This document shows, one piece after another, positions 1 to 11,375 of a stretch of 64,000 nt of DNA (positions are counted from its first letter, which is position 1; each line of letters starts with the position of its first letter). The position numbers and the translations under genes were made by a program. The stretch lies in assembly GCA_038503035.1 (NCBI GenBank), contig JAVSML010024311.1:759389-823388 (forward strand), given 5' to 3'. This DNA comes from Crocodylus rhombifer (Eukaryota > Chordata > Crocodylia > Crocodylidae). Below the pieces are notes generated by a model. The model was not told the DNA's origin, did not search any database, and was given only the letters and a program-made list of their open reading frames with translations.

Positions 1-679
1 TCCCTAGCCTGTAGTGGTACATGGGATTGTTCTGTACTAAGTGCAGGACTTTGCAAATGTCCTTATTGAACCTCACAAGATTTTTTGGGTACAATTCTCC
101 AACTTGTTGAGGTCTCTCTGAATCCTATCCCTACCCTCCAGAGAACCTACTAATCCCCCAAGTTTGGTGTCATCTGCAGACCTTCTGAGGGTGCACTTCA
201 TTCCATCTTCCAGGTCACTGATGAACGTATTGAACAAAACTGGCTCCAGGACCAAGCCCTGGGGCACTTCACTTGATATCGGCTGCCAACTAAACTTGCA
301 GCCATTGATTGCTGCTCTTTGAGGCTGATGATCAAGCCAGGTTTCTATCCACCTTACAGTTCATTCATCCAACCTGTATTTTTTTAGCTTGCTTGTAGGA
401 ATGTTGTGGGAGACTGTATCAAAAGCCCTGCTAAAGTCAAGCTATATCACATCCACTGTTCTCTCTCCATTCACAGGGCCAGTTATCTCATCATAGAAGG
501 CACTCAGGCTGGTCAGGCATGACTTGCCCTCGATGAATCCATGCTGACTGTTCCTAATCTCCTCCTTTTCCTCTAATTGCTTAGAAATGGATTCCTTGAG
601 AACCTGCTCCATGATTTTTCAAGGGACTGAGGTGAGACTGACTGTTCTGTAGTTCCCTGGATCTTCCTTCTTTCCTTTG

Positions 680-1190
680 CGGTCTGGGCGACCGGGCTGG
701 CTCGGGGTCGAACTGCGACTTCCAGCTCTGCCGCGTCCTGGGCCCTCACCAGGCTGCTTTTTTGCTCTCTTTTGGGTGGAAGTTGAAGGCTTTGTGACGT
801 GTATGAGGGGATGGAGCAGGGTCTGAATCGGTTAGGACTGTGTGGCCGGCACGCCGACCGCGTAGCATGTGAGACGCGACGTGAAATGCAGCGAAGGTGT
901 CTGTCATGGTGTGATGTGTGGGTGATTTGGTTGGCCTGGGGTTTGTTCTTTTGGCCCGGGATTTGGGGTGCGTGGGACGCACTTTTGCGGACGGGCTGTG
1001 GCTCGGATCTCTTTGTAATACTTGGGTGGGCATTAACTCCCTTGCCCAATTTGGGTTCTGGATCTGAGGACAAAGAGACTTGTCCGATCTCGGTTTTGGG
1101 TTGGTAGTAAGTTGTTGGTGCTTTCGCTTGCAAGCGGCCACCATTGTTGTACCCCTGAACCCCTGAATAAAGTATTTAAAAAGTCAAAGT
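680..1190 (+). mobile_element. 511-bp retrocopy-like insertion in CR1-0
   Basis: This segment interrupts CR1-0 and is bounded by a 14-bp direct repeat, CCTTCTTTCCTTTG, at 666-679 and 1191-1204. CR1 sequence is continuous if one copy and the segment are removed, so the repeat is a target-site duplication. The insert is GC-rich at its 5' end and finishes with an AATAAA signal (about 1165) followed by an A-rich tail, so it looks like the 3' part of a polyadenylated transcript copied by LINE machinery on the plus strand. It has no TG...CA ends, so it is not a simple solo LTR. The parent is not recognised; it could be a cellular transcript, a SINE-like RNA or a piece of an LTR transcript. Frames across it (799-1107 plus, 573-1133 minus) show no recognisable domain. 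Confidence 0.7.
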
Positions 1191-1370
1191 CCTTCTTTCC
1201 TTTGTTAAAGATGGGCAGTATATTCCCCCTTTTCCAATCATTGGTGACCTCTCCTGATCACCACAAATTTTCAAAGATAATAACCAGCAGTTCTGCAATC
1301 ACATCCACACCCACAGCACCCTTGGCTTCATTGCATCCGGTCCCATGGACCCATGGACACAGTCCCAAAC

Positions 1371-2626
1371 AGGTTTGGGCACAAAGAGGCCTGTGGGAAA
1401 CGAGGATGCCCAAAATGACTGAAGAGGATGATCCAGAGGCCTTTTTAGAAATTTTTGAAAGGACAGCCATAGCATCTGGACTGGAAAAGGCAAGATGGGC
1501 TGGACAATTAGGGATCCTGTTGATTGGACAGGCTCAGGTGGCCTATAGGGCCATGACCTGGTTAGACGCCCAGGACTATGATAAGGTGAAGGGCGAGATA
1601 TTGCAAAGGCTTAATATAACCCCAGGAAGACACCGGCAGGCATTTAGAGGGAGGAAACGAAGGGAAGAAAAAGTACCCCAACTTCTGTGGCAAAGCCTTA
1701 TAGATCTCATGAATAAATGGCTTAAACCTGAAGTCAATTCCAAAGAAGAAATTTGTGACCAAATACTGTTGGAACAGTTTATAGCGGACTTGGAGGAAGA
1801 CACCCAGAGATGGGTGAGATGCCATTGCCCCAAGTCTTCCCAAGAAGCCCTGCAGTTGGCAGAACACTTTGATATGGCCCAAGGAGAAATGCGGTGGGAT
1901 TGAGGTACAAGAGGGACAGGGACAGGCTATGGGCAAGAAGAAAACCGAAAAGGTGAAAAAGAGAATAAAGGAAACAAGAAAGGAAGTCCTACGGGGCTGG
2001 TCTGCTTCACCTGTGGAAGAAGGGGTCATATAGCCTGAAACTGTTCCCAGGGTTTACGGCCGTTACTAGGACCAAGAGAAACCATGACAGAACCTGCAAA
2101 CCATCATACAGGGCCAGGGGAAGCACAGGAGGCAGAACAGATGGATTGTGGTGTGGGGGACAGTTCAACAGGTATGGTACAACCCCTACCCGAGGTGACT
2201 GTGTGGGTGGAAGGCTGGCTGGTTCAGGCCGTGGTTGATACTGGGTGCGCCCAATCTCTGGTTCGCCCATTGTTGATCGCCTGTAAACAAGCCCCGAGAT
2301 ATGCCGGCATGCAGATGGTCTGCCTCCATAGACAAAAGGCATACTATGAAAGTTGTTTATTACACATGCAGGTCAATCGGATCAGCAGAAGAATCCTGGT
2401 GGGATTGGAAGAAAAGATTTTGTACCCTATGATATTGGGTAGAGACTGGCCAGAAATTTTTGAAGTTTTAGCATCGCTCCATAACTCTGAGGGCACTAGG
2501 GAAGGACTAGTTGGGGCAGGTCCAGAGACGGAAGAAGAACTGGAGATAGAAGCACTGGCCAGTAGCAGTCGATTCTGTGAGGCCCAGGAGAGTGATGAAG
2601 AACTGAGGGCCTTCAGGGAAACTGAG
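1371..2626 (+). pseudogene. gag-protease fragment of a Gmr1-like Ty3/gypsy retrotransposon (SCAN-like gag)
   Basis: One reading frame carries, in order, three domains. The first is a capsid-like region (about 1400-1890) whose last third (ICDQILLEQFIADL...WVRCHCPKSSQEALQLAEHF) strongly resembles the SCAN domain. The second is a zinc knuckle CX2CX4HX4C at 2003-2044. The third is a retropepsin (about 2195-2480) with active site VVDTGCAQSLV and C-terminal motif ILGRDWP. The family is known to encode structural Gag and an aspartic protease; SCAN domains of vertebrate zinc-finger proteins are thought to derive from such gags. Two in-frame TGA stops (1901-1903 and 2036-2038, inside the knuckle) break it; both fit C-to-T decay. 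The open frame begins upstream at 1112, but residues before about 1371 are antisense CR1 and the neighbouring insert, not gag. No LTR, RT or integrase is present. A 19-bp direct repeat of CR1 sequence (1352-1370, 2627-2645) flanks the fragment. Confidence 0.85.
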
Positions 2627-3295
2627 CATGGACACAGTCCCAAACCTGTTCTTTTACCCTTGTTGGATACTCACCTTCTCCCCAAATTGTGATGCCAAAT
2701 GCAGTAGTCTGGGAGCTGACCTTGCCTGTGAAGACTGAGGTGAAAAGGGCATTGACTACTTCAGCCTTTTCCTTATCTGTCACTATGTTGCCTCTCCCAT
2801 TCAGTAAGGGACCCACACTTTCCCTGATTTTCCCCTTGTTACTGACATACTTATAGAAACCTTTCTTGTTACCCTTCACATTCCTTGCTAGCTGCAAATC
2901 TAATTACACTTTGGCTTTCCTGATTTCATCCATGCAAGCTCAAGCAATACTTTTGTGCTCCTCCCTAGTTGTTTGTCCAAGTTTCCACTTCTTGTAAGCT
3001 TCCCTTTTCTGTTTTATTTCACTGAAGAGTTCCCTGCTAAGCCTAGCTGGTCTTCTGCCATATTTGTTAGTCTTCCTGAACATCGAAATGGTTCATTTCT
3101 GTAACCTCAGTAAAGTTTCTTTAAAATACAACCAGCTCTCTTGGACTCCTTTCCTACTCGAGTTGGCTTTCCAGGGGATCCTGCCCACCAGTTCCCTGAG
3201 TGAAGTCTTCTTTCCTGAAGCCCAGGGTCCTTACCCTGATGCTCTCCTTCCTTTCTTTCCTCAGATCCTGAACTCAGTCATCTTGTGGTCACTGC

Positions 3296-3406
3296 CAGCA
3301 TTCCCTCTAAGCTGCACACTGTGCATTGCTGCGCAGGTGTGCTCATGACGCTCTGCCAGGCGTGCCTGCATGGCCGCACATGCCACATAGCTTAGAGGGA
3401 ACACTG
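3296..3406. mobile_element. 111-bp hAT-type MITE in CR1-0
   Basis: The ends are inverted repeats (CAGCATTCCCTCTAAGCTG on the left; the right end reads CAGTGTTCCCTCTAAGCT on the other strand). The element is flanked by an exact 8-bp duplication GTCACTGC (3288-3295 and 3407-3414), and removing it restores CR1 sequence. An 8-bp duplication and CAG-type termini are diagnostic of the hAT superfamily. The element is almost wholly palindromic and non-coding. Confidence 0.88.
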
Positions 3407-3629
3407 GTCACTGCTGCCCAAGTTGCCAACCACTTCTACATCCCCCACCAGTTCTTCCCTGTTTGTGAGCAGCAGGTCAAGAAGAGCATGGCCCCTAATT
3501 GGCCTCTCCAACATGGTTGGGATATGTGCAACAGTGAGGTCATTCTTCCATCTTACTCCTCCCTTCAGTAAAAATATTAATATGAGGATGATCAATTAAA
3601 ATACTTAAAGCTATATCTATTGATATTTT

Positions 3630-3770
3630 GATTGCAAGCTCTGTGGAACAGGTACTTTCTCTTTTTTCTGAATTAGTACATTTCCCAGCACTGTGGGCTC
3701 CAGGGCCATGGGGCTATCAGAATACACATAATGAACAATAAACAATAAGGGGTAGTAATAAAATCCCAGT
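3630..3770 (+). repeat. MIR/CORE-SINE 3' tail remnant
   Basis: The order of motifs (GCAAGCTCTGTGGAACAGG, then a pyrimidine run, CCCAGCACTGTGGG, and a terminal AATAA-rich stretch) matches the LINE2-derived tail of amniote MIR-type SINEs. It is diverged and lacks the tRNA-like head. Confidence 0.55.
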
Positions 3771-4954
3771 CTTGAGAGAAGCCATTTTTTGTATACTTGA
3801 GAGAGACATTAGACAAACTTTTGGGCATAAATTTGGGTCACTTAAGTGCCTGGTTTTTTTTTACACATAAAGCCAATACAAGCTACTGTTTATTTGGTAT
3901 TTAGCTTAGGATGCACAAGCTGTTTCCCCAGACCCGAAGAAGGGCACTTTGTGCCTGAAAGCTTGCCTAACATCTCTCCTAATCATAGTTGGTCCAATAA
4001 AAGACATCACCAAACAAACTAACAAACAAACCCAAAAAGAAAAAATGTGCTTCTCATGCATTTCCTGGACTACCATGGGTCTAACAACACTCCAACCAGT
4101 CTTGAGAGCCATTCTTAAAATATTAGTGAGTAGACAGGTGTATGAAGAAATGCAACCTCTTTCTTTTTAATCTGATTTCATTGCACATGCTTTTTTTCCT
4201 TCACTTCCATTCTGTGCTTCATTTTTCATTATGTTTTCTCTTCCATTTATTTTCCCTTTTATCTATGGTACCTTATTTCTTTTGTTGCTTTCTTTTCATT
4301 TGCTTTTCTTGCCCTCCTCTTCCAAGGTCTCTGTACTGCATTCCTTTTCTCTGCACACTAACCTGTTTTGCCTCCTATCCATTGCTTTTCTATCCTCACA
4401 ACTCCTTTCATTCTCCTTATTGTCATCAAGTTGAATAAGGGTATTCTTAGCTCAAGTCTACCCTCTCTCTAGTCTTGTCCTCCTCACGATGGCAAAGCAT
4501 TGGGGTTTCTGAGCAGTACTGAATAAGCCCTGTACTCAGTCAGTGCTCCACCACCTGATTTGAAGAGTATGCTGCCACCACCACGAGGGAGTAGATGTGA
4601 CTGCTGTGCCTTTGAGATCTGTGATGGAGTCTTTTGCTAAAATGCCATTAGATACGGCAGCAGCGGCAGCTGTAACTCATGCAATTGTATTTTCATGTCT
4701 CTGCAGCCTCAGTTGGCTGCCTTCTGAGCCCACATCTAAGACAGCCATTAAAGGCAGAGAGCAGTATCCTGCTTTAATAAATCTACACAGTTGGCCAATT
4801 CAGTAATTTCTTTGGTGCTGGCTATATCAGGCGATTAAGAGCGAGCTTCATTGTGAGGTACTAAACGTGACAATCTCAGCAGAACATAGCTCATTCACAC
4901 CTATTTTGACATAGTCCAGCTAGCATGATTCTGGAATGATAACATCCCAGCAGT
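3771..4954. other. non-coding, with a pyrimidine-rich tract
   Basis: No gene seen. At 3925-4010 there is a diverged interspersed repeat (GAAGAAGGGC ... GAAAGCTTGCC ... TTGGTCCAATAAAAGAC) of a type common in sauropsid genomes whose family I cannot name. 4160-4440 is a C/T-rich tract in which short open frames are compositional artefacts. Confidence 0.5.
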
Positions 4955-6590
4955 GATGTGAGAGCCTCTTTGTCCAAGACTGCAGTCCAATTTACTGACC
5001 AAGGAGGTTGGGATACATTTGGATTAATTTCCAGGTCTGGCTGTTTATTTAATTCACAGCACGAAGTGTTTCAGGTTCACTTATGGCTAATTTACATACC
5101 AGTTTTAAGTTGCCAGAAAAGTGGTTTCTTTCCTTCTTTTACCAGAGTTAGCAAAATTGGGGCAATCATGAAACCCTGCTTGATGCCATTTTGAATGGCA
5201 GAGGGCTCTGTAGCAGAGAGATCCACTACATAGGATGGAGGCAGTCATTGGGTCATGAAGAAGTCTTAGGATGGTGATAAATTTCCCTGGGCAGCAAGAC
5301 TTCGATAAGGTCTTCTATAGAGCCTCATGATTAACAGAATCAAAGGCTTTCATCAAATCAATAAATGTCATATATAATACTTGGTGTGCTGTTGTTCTCA
5401 GCATTTTTCCTGGATCTGCTGGAATACAAAAAACATATTCATGGTGCCTCTCTATGGTCTGAAGCCACATTGAGACCTGGGAAGGATTTCCTTGGCAAAA
5501 GGGAGCAGTCAGTTAAGCAGAATTCAAGCAAGGATCTTTCCAGCACTGAAGAGGAGGGTGATACCTTGTTAGTTTCCACAGTCAGACTTATCTCCCTTCT
5601 TAAAAATGGTGACAATATTGTCATTTCTTAGGTCAGCATCAAGCAGGGTTGCATGATCACACCAATTTTGTTTTTCATTTTTCTTGCAGTCATCAAGGTG
5701 CTCATCAGTGACCGTTTGCCACATGGCATCGGGATTGAGTACAGGATGGGTAGGAACCTTTAAAATCTCTCCTGCCTGCGAGCTAAAACCAAAGTTACTT
5801 TGGGCTAGATTGTGGAACTTCAGTATGCCAATGATTGTGTTGTTGTGGCAGATACAGGGGAGTACCTACAGATGGCCTTTAACTGCTTCCCTCAAGCATA
5901 CCAGTGCCTGGGATTGGCTCTTAACTTCAGAAAAACAACATTGCTTCGCCAGCCTGCTCTGGGCCAGTCAACCCCCCTGGCAAAGATCCTCATTGATGGA
6001 CAGGAGCTGGAGAAGGTTGAACCCTTTGTATACCTCAGCAGCCATCTCCCAAAGAACACCAACATGGAGGAGGAGATCCAGTAAAGGATCCAGTGTGCCA
6101 GCTCTGCCCTCAGAAGACCGAATCATCATGTGTTCAACTATCTTGACATCAGGACTTGAACAATGCTCCTACTAAATAAGGCTGTGGTAATCCTGACTCC
6201 TTTATACAGCTGTGAAGCTTGGGTGACCTACAGTGATCACCTGAAAAGCCTGGAATGCCATCACCAGCACTACCCCTGGGAGATGCATGGCATAAAGTGG
6301 GAGGATCATCACATAAATGCCAGTGTCCTCACTGATGCTAACATCACCAATATGGAAGTATTGATTACTTAACATTAGCTGCAGTGGACAGAGCACTGTG
6401 TGTGCATGCCTGAGAAACAAGACTGAGAAATCTGTAACTTGACCCTCCCTTTAACCACCACCTATGGCATTTGCCAGAGAGTCTGCGGCTCTAGGATTGG
6501 CCTCCTTATTCATTAACGGACTTAACTCTTTATTTGACTTGTGCAAGTGATCATGCTCGACTGTGAGGGATCACCACCGACAAGTACCAG
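4955..6590 (+). mobile_element. non-LTR retrotransposon with inverted 5' part (twin-priming structure)
   Basis: Two oppositely oriented parts of the same LINE type meet near 5630. On the minus strand, from 5632 leftward, are the RT fingers and palm: NDNIVTIFKKGDKSDCGN, then a QCGF-type motif, MTFIDLMKAFDSVN (about 5335-5375), and IKQGFMIAPIL (about 5150-5190). On the plus strand, from 5627, the protein resumes at IKQGCMITPILFFIF and continues through LQYANDCVVVADT (degenerate catalytic box, 5818-5860), the thumb (5860-6070), a C-terminal region with SCEAWVTYSDHLKSLE (6200-6250), and a zinc-finger-like remnant (ICQRVCGSRIGLLIH, about 6470-6515). Several frameshifts and stops make it a fossil. 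It is not CR1. The exact clade is not assigned; related proteins are often mis-annotated as craniofacial development protein 2-like. Confidence 0.82.
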
Positions 6591-7908
6591 AGTTAACATT
6601 ACTTACATACAATGTTAAGACAACACTTCAGGGTGTCCTGTTGTCTTGACAACTTACAGACTAGCCCTATTCCTGCTCTAGCAACAGGATTAGAGTGAGA
6701 AATGATTTGCTGGCTGTCCGCCCCTTTCCAGTAGTGGCACCAGGGGAATAAGCAAATCTCTGCCAGTCCCTTCCATCTGCACATGTCCTTAAAAATTGCC
6801 AGGCAGGTACTATTTTGAATACAGGGTATAGAACATAGTAGTCTGAGTGAGCAAGCGTCACTGACATTTATAGATGATGGATTGGAACTCATGCAGTATT
6901 ACTATATCATCAGAATCTTCACAATAAAACATATACCTGATATTGCAGTCCAGATGCTTTTACTGCCATTCCTAACACTAAAGGTATACATCAAAAATGC
7001 ATTATGATATGTAAAATCTGGTGGTGATCATGCATCATTATTTATGACTCAGAATGTGTGGGTCAGTCAAAAGGGGAACCATTGATAGTAGTAGGTTTTA
7101 TCTCTCAGATCTGATTAATCTCATATTCTTGTTAATTAATATACTCTTTGTGCTGCATCTCATGGTATCAGGGAGACTGAAACTATGAAGAAGAAACCTA
7201 TATTAGAGCAGGGCCATGTGTATGTAAGGACATATGCAGAGGAGCAATGCTTGTGAGAATTGCTCCTTTAATATTTGTGGGGCTCACTCTCAAACCCCAA
7301 GGAGCACAGAGAAATGAGAGGGAAAGGAGAACATTTTGCTTTGGCTTGCATTCCAGGAAGCCATATTGACTTCAGTTGTACAAGGGGTACTAGTCAGAGC
7401 AGAACTATACTGGCCCCCAAAAGTGTAAACATTTGCTTACAGGATGCCTCACAGTAAAAATAATTTGAAAACCTTATGTGGATAGACCCACATCCAAGTA
7501 TTCAGTTCTACCTTTCTATTCTTTAGCAACTGATGGTACCTCTAACCTCTAAAGAGGACAGGAAGCTGTATCTGATCCTGCACTAGGTGTTACAGATATT
7601 GTCAAGAACAACAGAAGAACACTAATAGCAGGTCTTGCCAGGTACAGTAAGGAGAAATACATCTCAATTTTATTTCAAAGGTGTTTATCTATTTTTTAAG
7701 CCTACACACATGTTATGATAAACAGATCATCATTACACTCAAAATATTTGTTTCTGTTGGAGAGAAATTCCTTACATGATGTGTGATTTGCATGGAAGTA
7801 CTCATATACCAAGCTTTTATTTTTAACTAGATTTTGGAGGTGGGGCAAGGGTGGAGGCAGCGGTGGGAGGATTGGAAGTGAAATGACATTAAATCTTTTT
7901 TTTCAGGG
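6591..7908. other. no gene seen
   Basis: AT-rich non-coding sequence. Short frames on both strands have no recognisable domain. I see no repeat structure that I can name. Confidence 0.6.
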
Positions 7909-8174
7909 AAGTGGTTCTCAACATTTTTAGACTCAAGTCACTTTTCACCAGACTTGAGGCACCCCTCCATTACTTCTATGAACTGAGTGACACCCCATTT
8001 TAAAAAATAACATGTTTATTACAGTGCTTACCTCCTTGAAGAAGGGCCAGGCAGTGAGGTCATAGGAAGAGCCAGACAGGGACTAAGTCTTATCTGCTTA
8101 TCTCCTTTCACCTGGATTATCTCCTCACAGCTTGAGGCACCCTCGGCAGCCTGGTACCCTGGTTGAGAATCATG
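7909..8174. mobile_element. small hAT-like non-autonomous element (probable)
   Basis: The termini are near-inverted copies (AGTGGTTCTCAACATTTTTA on the left; the right end GGTTGAGAATCATG reads CATGATTCTCAACC reversed), a typical hAT terminus. The flanking octamers do not match, so no target duplication supports it; age or misplaced ends could explain that. Confidence 0.55.
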
Positions 8175-10399
8175 GCTTGAGAGTGACCATATTAAGTTAG
8201 GATACCATTTCTCTCTCTAGCCACTCCACAGATGTCCTTTCTAATTCCTACCTGTTTTCATCTCTACTGTGTTATCCATATCCACAGTACTTTATGTGGC
8301 TTCCTCTTTCTCTTAAGTTTTTGGGTGTTTTACATTTTAACATTGAACTATATTTCTTGCAAACCTGGTGAGCAACAGCTGTGTCCAGTGTCAGTGTGAC
8401 ATAAAAACATATTGTTCTGTACAGAAAAGGGAGAGAGGGAAACTGAGAAAGGGAAAAAGAGAAGAAAGGAGGCCAGGATGCTTCTCTTTGGTCAGGCACA
8501 TACCATCCCAGGACTCCTCCTGAGCCCAGTGGGGAGCTGGCAGTAAAGAATCTGCAGCCACAGGGCTGCGTTATCCAGAACTGGGGGTTGAACCTAATTG
8601 TTACCAGACCTTGCCCGCCTTTTTTGGATGAGTGATGACCTACTGGCATGTGACCTGGCTTGGCAATCTCTCTACACTGTCCAGGCTGCCACAAGCAGAT
8701 ACGTAATGTCTAGGAGACATAGGACTCTTTTAGTGCAGATGGTACAGAGTTGCCTCATAAAATGATTCACTGTGAATCCTCATAGAAATCTCAGCTATAA
8801 AAATGATAATGGAAAAAGCACAACCAAAACCAAAAAGGCTTTAAAACAATTTGTTCCAGGTTGTTTCTTCAATTTTAGGCAGAAAAAGGATGTATTCTAC
8901 AATGAAACACAAATCTACTTCTCCTCTACCTAAGCACGACATAGGAGAACAGGGATCACAGAATTTTAGAGAGAAATGAAGGTTATTGAAGGAAACAGCA
9001 TGATATCATGAAATGAGAGGTAGCAGGAATTGAGAAAAGAGGAACTGGCTCCCTTGGAAAAAACTTTTGCTCATGAACCCCCTCTGTAGAAGCAGGAGGA
9101 AATATTTAGCGTCATTAGTCAATAATGTGTTTGTGTTTTTTCCCCCAGAGAGTTCTAGAGTTTAAGACCACCAAGGACCATTATAGCCTTCTGTCTGACC
9201 TCTTTCATGGTACAAGCCAAAGAATTTTGTCCAGTGATGCTTGAATAATAGCTCATGGTTGAACAAGGGTATGATGTTTAGAAGGATGTCAATAGTTGAT
9301 AAAAAGTTGTACAAGACAGAGAATCCAATACATCCTTTGATTGTTTGAATGGTCAATGACCCTTACCATTAAAAATTTTCACCTGATTTCCAGTTTGAAT
9401 TTGTTTGGCTTTTCTGGAGGAGGAAGACAGACAGACAGACATTAGATTTAAAGGGTCAGCAGACTGGCCAATCATGAGAAAACTTCCTAAAATTTTTCCA
9501 AAAAGTACAAAATGGGCCATAGACTCTTATTACAAGACAGCTCACCACTATATTCATAGCAAGGTAAGAATAAGAGGCAGCTTTCCAAAGCCTGTAGCCC
9601 TGAGGGCCATGATTGGGCTTCTGAATCTCTTAGGCAATAAATAGAATAAACACTGCCAAGTTACAGCAAGCAGAGAATCTACCTAATATGGGGCTCAAGA
9701 GGGTGCCAAAGACCCAGACAAGACAACTGCTTGTCTGTAAACTGTTGCCCTCTTTCCAATGGTGGTGCCAATTGTACAGGGCAGGGTGCAAAGGTGTTCT
9801 GTGACAGCATCCTGAAGACATTCTGCCAATACTTGAAGAACTCCTGACTCAGTTGTGCCAGAGAACAAGAGGGATACTTGTGTTTCATCCAACCTTGTGC
9901 TCTGCAAACCTGTCTGCCAACTAACCTGAAGCCAAGTGGACAGGCTTGGCTTTATAGCACGGCAGCAAGGGTGGTATTTAGGATAGATTTAAATTATTGG
10001 GTCCTCCTGAATAGTGAGAGAGGACTTCATACTAGATACATGGGGATTAATTTTGTACAAAATATATTTAACAGTTCTAAATTTCTGAATAAAGAAATAT
10101 ATCAAGGATAACATTTTTACTCTGGTTACTCCCAGATCTTTGAATGGGCATTATTGTTGATCTGTCTTGCATTCTGGAATATTAACTCCTGGAATAAAGA
10201 ATCAGCACAGATTCTGAAATCTAACTTTAAAAAAATAATAATTATTGTGCTCAGTTTCCACTTCTGCTTAGAGATGGGTGGACCATTGTGGAAAATATAG
10301 GAATTTGTCTGATCCTCATCACAAACCTTAAATTGGAATGAACTTAAGTCCAAAGATAGGTTCTGTAACATACTGGGCTCATCTACATAATCTTCCATC
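8175..10399. other. no gene seen
   Basis: AT-rich, unique-looking sequence. The only small structure is a short GACA run near 9428-9440. Minus-strand frames at 8272-8694 and 9630-9907 have no domain and are treated as chance. Confidence 0.6.
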
Positions 10400-11375
10400 A
10401 ACTATTGACCTGGTGAGGGGGCTGCGGGTGCTCAACCACCTGGGCGACAGCAATCATCACCTGCTAGAATTCACCATCCAGCGCAAGGTGGCAAAGGCCT
10501 GCAGCAAGGCAGCACCCCTAGATTTCAGGAGGACAAACTTCAGTGAGCTAAGGAAAATAGTCAGGGAGGCACTGAGGTCCCAGAGGGAAGGGGAGTCAGG
10601 TGTCCAAGAAAAGTGGCTGCTCCTTAAGGAGATGATCCTCCAAGCGCAAAGGGAGGTAATCCCAAAATGGATCAAAGGGAGCAGGAGGACGCAAAAGCCC
10701 CCATGGCTCACCAAAAGCATCTGGGAATGTCTCCTAGCTAAAAGGGAGGCATACACGCAATGGAAGGGAGGGGCCATCACCAGGGAGGACTATACTGCGG
10801 TTGCTTGGGGATGCAGGGGGGCGGTCAGGAAGGCCAAGGCGGTGATGGAACTAGCTACCCAGATCAAGGACAACAAGAAGTCCTTTTTTAAATACATAGG
10901 GGGCAAAAAAGAAGGTACCGGGTAACGTGGGGCCCCTGCAAGAACACGCTAGGAAATCTGGTCATCACACCAGACAATGAAGCTAACCTACTCAACCATT
11001 TCTTTGCCTCCATTTTCCTGAGCAGGGACCGGATCAGCCCCCCCACACTGGGCCCCCCTCAGGCCCCAGGGGAGAAGCGCCTAGGCCAAGGGTCAGTGAG
11101 GATCTAGTAAGGGAACTTCTGGAGGGACTGGATATATTTAAATCAGCTGGTCTGGATGATCATGTGGGGAGCAGGAGGAAAAGCAAGGGCAATGTTGGAC
11201 CCCTGCTGAACCAGATGGGGCAACTGACAACTGACGCCCAGGTGTCACGGGGTCACGTAGGTGCCCCGCAACTGGGATTGAGATTGACAGAGCTGCCAAT
11301 CACCAGGGCAGCTCAGGTGCCAGTTGCCAGGGCAACCAGGCGGGCCAGGTGGCCAGAAGGGGGCAGGGCCGGGCC

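Larger units (their letters stand above)
1..3545 (-). mobile_element. CR1 LINE, antisense, 5'-truncated, with nested insertions (CR1-0)
   Basis: A CR1 non-LTR retrotransposon read on the minus strand. Its 5' end is near 3545, in the C-terminal endonuclease (LDLLLTNREELVGDVEV, 3410-3560). It continues through the region before the reverse transcriptase (2690-3290; ARNVKGNKKGFYKYV at 2840-2890) and the RT fingers (FKKGKK...PGNY equivalent near 640-680) to the palm near 73-267 (PQGLVLEPVLFNTFISDLEDG, with ADDTKLGG as the catalytic box). It runs off the left window edge, so the 3' end is not seen. Three segments interrupt it: 680-1190, 1371-2626 and 3296-3406. Between them the CR1 sequence resumes exactly where it stopped. 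Frames are broken by stops and indels, so this is a dead copy. It belongs to the same subfamily as the copy at 27440-29115. Confidence 0.93.

Noticed and set aside
573..1133. 186-aa minus-strand frame
   Set aside because: It covers the 511-bp insert and antisense CR1, is rich in Ser, Pro and Arg, has no domain, and is opposite the orientation implied by the AATAAA tail.
680..1190. Solo LTR interpretation of the 511-bp insert
   Set aside because: The ends are not TG...CA and the target duplication is 14 bp, too long for integrase.
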